Shown here: positions 62,747-64,000 of the stretch, piece after piece
Layout: each line of letters opens with the position of its first letter
Numbering within the stretch: the first letter of the stretch is position 1
NCBI RefSeq assembly: GCF_023656415.1
Contig: NZ_JAMOIL010000003.1
Coordinates: forward strand, 124,001 to 188,000
Length of the DNA stretch: 64,000 nucleotides
From: Nocardioides bruguierae
Lineage (GTDB): Bacteria; Actinomycetota; Actinomycetes; Propionibacteriales; Nocardioidaceae
Reading direction: 5' to 3'
Translations under genes and position numbers: made by a program
The notes under the pieces: generated by a model
What the model was told of the DNA's origin: nothing
Database searches by the model: none
Seen by the model: the letters and a program-made list of their open reading frames with translations, nothing else

Positions 62747-64000
62747 ACGAGCACGAGCAGAACCTGACCACGAGCGGCACCGACACCCTCGAGCGGGACG
62801 CCGGCACCCCGGCGAGCCCCGTGGTGGAGCTGCGTCGCAACACCCGGCTCTCGGCCGTCGTCCTCGCCCTCGCGGCGCTGCTGACCCTCGGCTACCTCGT
62901 GCGGGTGCTCTCCGGGCCCAGCGCGCTCGACCTGGCCGTGCTGCTCGTCGTGCTGGTCGTCGCCGGCCTGCACGTGGCGACGCTGGTCGACTCCCGCGCG
63001 CCGCTGCTGGTGGCCGACGGGCTCGGCGTCCGCGTGCGTGAGCGGCGGACGTGGCGGGGCTACCCGTGGCAGGACCTCGCCGGTGTCGAGGTGCTGCCGC
63101 GCCGGTCGTGGTGGAAGGACGGCTCGCTCGACGTGCTGCCCGCCCACGGCGACCCGATCGCCCTGCGCCTGGGCGCCGCCACCCGCGTGGCCGGGCTCCA
63201 CGCGCGGCACCGCGACCTGGTCGACGCCCTCTCCGAGCTGGCCGAGGGCCGTTGCGACGTGGCCGAGATCGACGGCTACGAGTACGTCGACGCGGACGAG
63301 TGGGCCGCGGGGCAGGCCTCGCACCAGCCGACCCGGCCGGTGCAGCAGCCCGTGCCCGCCGGCGCGCAGGAGCAGGCGCGGACGCAGCCCGCGGACGCGG
63401 TCGTGGCCGCCGTCCCGGTGGTCGTCGCGGAGACCGCTGCGGCGCGACGCGCCGACGAGCCGGTCCTCGCCGAGCCCGTGGACCAGGACACCGAGCGGGA
63501 CACCGAGCGGGACACCGAGCAGGACGTCGAGCACGACGTCGAGCACGACGTCGTGCACGACGACGTGCAGCACGACGAGCTCGCCCCGGAGCCGCAGGAC
63601 GTCGACGACGAGCCCACGCCGGTCGTGGACGAGCCGGTCGAGCACGAGCCCGCCGCGGTCGCGGAGACCCTCGAGGCCTCGCCGGTGGAGCCGTCCTCCG
63701 ACGAGGCGACCAGCCGGGGCTGGGACCCGCTCAGCGACCCGTTCCCCCACGACGAGCCGCGTGCCTCGGCCGACGCCGGCCTGCCGCGCTCGCGCAACCC
63801 CTTCACCGACGCCGTGCACCGCATGAGCGGCCTGCTGCCATCCCTCTCGCTGTTCCGCCGCGAGGGCCAGGACGCGGGTGCGACCGAGATGGGCGACCTG
63901 CCGTCGGCGACGCCCGAGGCGACCCGCCCGGTCATCGCCGGCGTGCGGGTCGACGGCCCCCGCACCGGCGCCCAGGTCGGCTCCGACGGCGGCAGCCCGC
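62743..64000 (+). CDS. Predicted two-helix membrane protein with acidic His/Asp-rich repeats (incomplete)
   Basis: GTG start overlapping the ftsK stop (GTGA), reading open to the window's end (419 complete codons). Residues 37-56 and 62-82 are membrane helices. Residues about 85-175 form a PH-like segment ([30 protein letters not shown]). From about residue 247 come short acidic repeats ([17 protein letters not shown]). Then an uncharged stretch with PSLSLFRRE. In relatives the gene after ftsK is often a membrane protein preceding a RodZ-like helix-turn-helix protein; this cannot be settled because the 3' end is missing. It is coupled to ftsK. Confidence 0.75.
   Translation, partial: MNEHEQNLTTSGTDTLERDAGTPASPVVELRRNTRLSAVVLALAALLTLGYLVRVLSGPSALDLAVLLVVLVVAGLHVATLVDSRAPLLVADGLGVRVRERRTWRGYPWQDLAGVEVLPRRSWWKDGSLDVLPAHGDPIALRLGAATRVAGLHARHRDLVDALSELAEGRCDVAEIDGYEYVDADEWAAGQASHQPTRPVQQPVPAGAQEQARTQPADAVVAAVPVVVAETAAARRADEPVLAEPVDQDTERDTERDTEQDVEHDVEHDVVHDDVQHDELAPEPQDVDDEPTPVVDEPVEHEPAAVAETLEASPVEPSSDEATSRGWDPLSDPFPHDEPRASADAGLPRSRNPFTDAVHRMSGLLPSLSLFRREGQDAGATEMGDLPSATPEATRPVIAGVRVDGPRTGAQVGSDGGSP
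63481..63570. repeat. Short acidic coding repeat
   Basis: Two 12-bp units recur: one encoding Asp-Thr-Glu-Arg/Gln and then one encoding Asp-Val-Glu-His. They lie in the incomplete gene after ftsK and could vary in copy number. Confidence 0.6.

Overview
This window is about 64 kb of very GC-rich chromosomal DNA. Frequent GTG starts, GlnR-type control of glnA, DUF2510 and DUF4191 proteins, an F420-type LLM oxidoreductase and lipoylation genes next to sucB all point to a high-GC actinobacterium, most likely a member of the Nocardioidaceae. That family placement is inferred from gene content and order, not from a marker-gene phylogeny. No rRNA, tRNA or CRISPR array was seen.

Layout. Positions 1-20.9 kb hold accessory and housekeeping metabolism: a partial phosphotransferase-like gene, a patatin lipase, two MFS exporters, an SDR/amidohydrolase pair, a stand-alone 5'-3' exonuclease, a DUF2510-anchored metalloprotease, an aldo/keto reductase, a GTPase with an unknown partner, an M1 aminopeptidase, a Tat lipoprotein with a HupE-like membrane protein, and a HerA-like ATPase. 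Positions 21.1-27.8 kb hold a visibly less GC-rich integrative element inserted at the 3' end of glnA. It is bounded by a 13-bp direct repeat of the glnA 3' end, carries an integrase remnant split by an IS3-family element, and has one large cargo gene: a nuclease-STAND NTPase resembling Avs antiviral proteins. Positions 27.8-48.9 kb hold glnA with a four-half-site GlnR box, two paralogous lipoproteins, a lipB-ABC transporter-lipA-DUF4191 block, a fused heterodimer-like ABC exporter, sucB, lpd, pepA and gcvT. Positions 49.3-64 kb hold a 1,259-residue secreted Ig-repeat/OmpA protein, phzF-like, thyA-folA, an LLM oxidoreductase, dapA-rnj, a methyltransferase, ftsK and an incomplete membrane protein that runs off the end.

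How the genes work together. lipB, lipA, sucB and lpd form a lipoylation and 2-oxoacid dehydrogenase group. thyA and folA couple dTMP synthesis to folate recycling. dapA, rnj and ftsK keep an order common in actinobacteria. The most interesting system is the glnA-integrated island. Its transposition machinery is broken (IS insertion, missing N-terminal half, and Trp in place of the box II Arg), yet its 1,315-residue nuclease-NTPase is an intact open frame. This is what a locked-in defence gene would look like.
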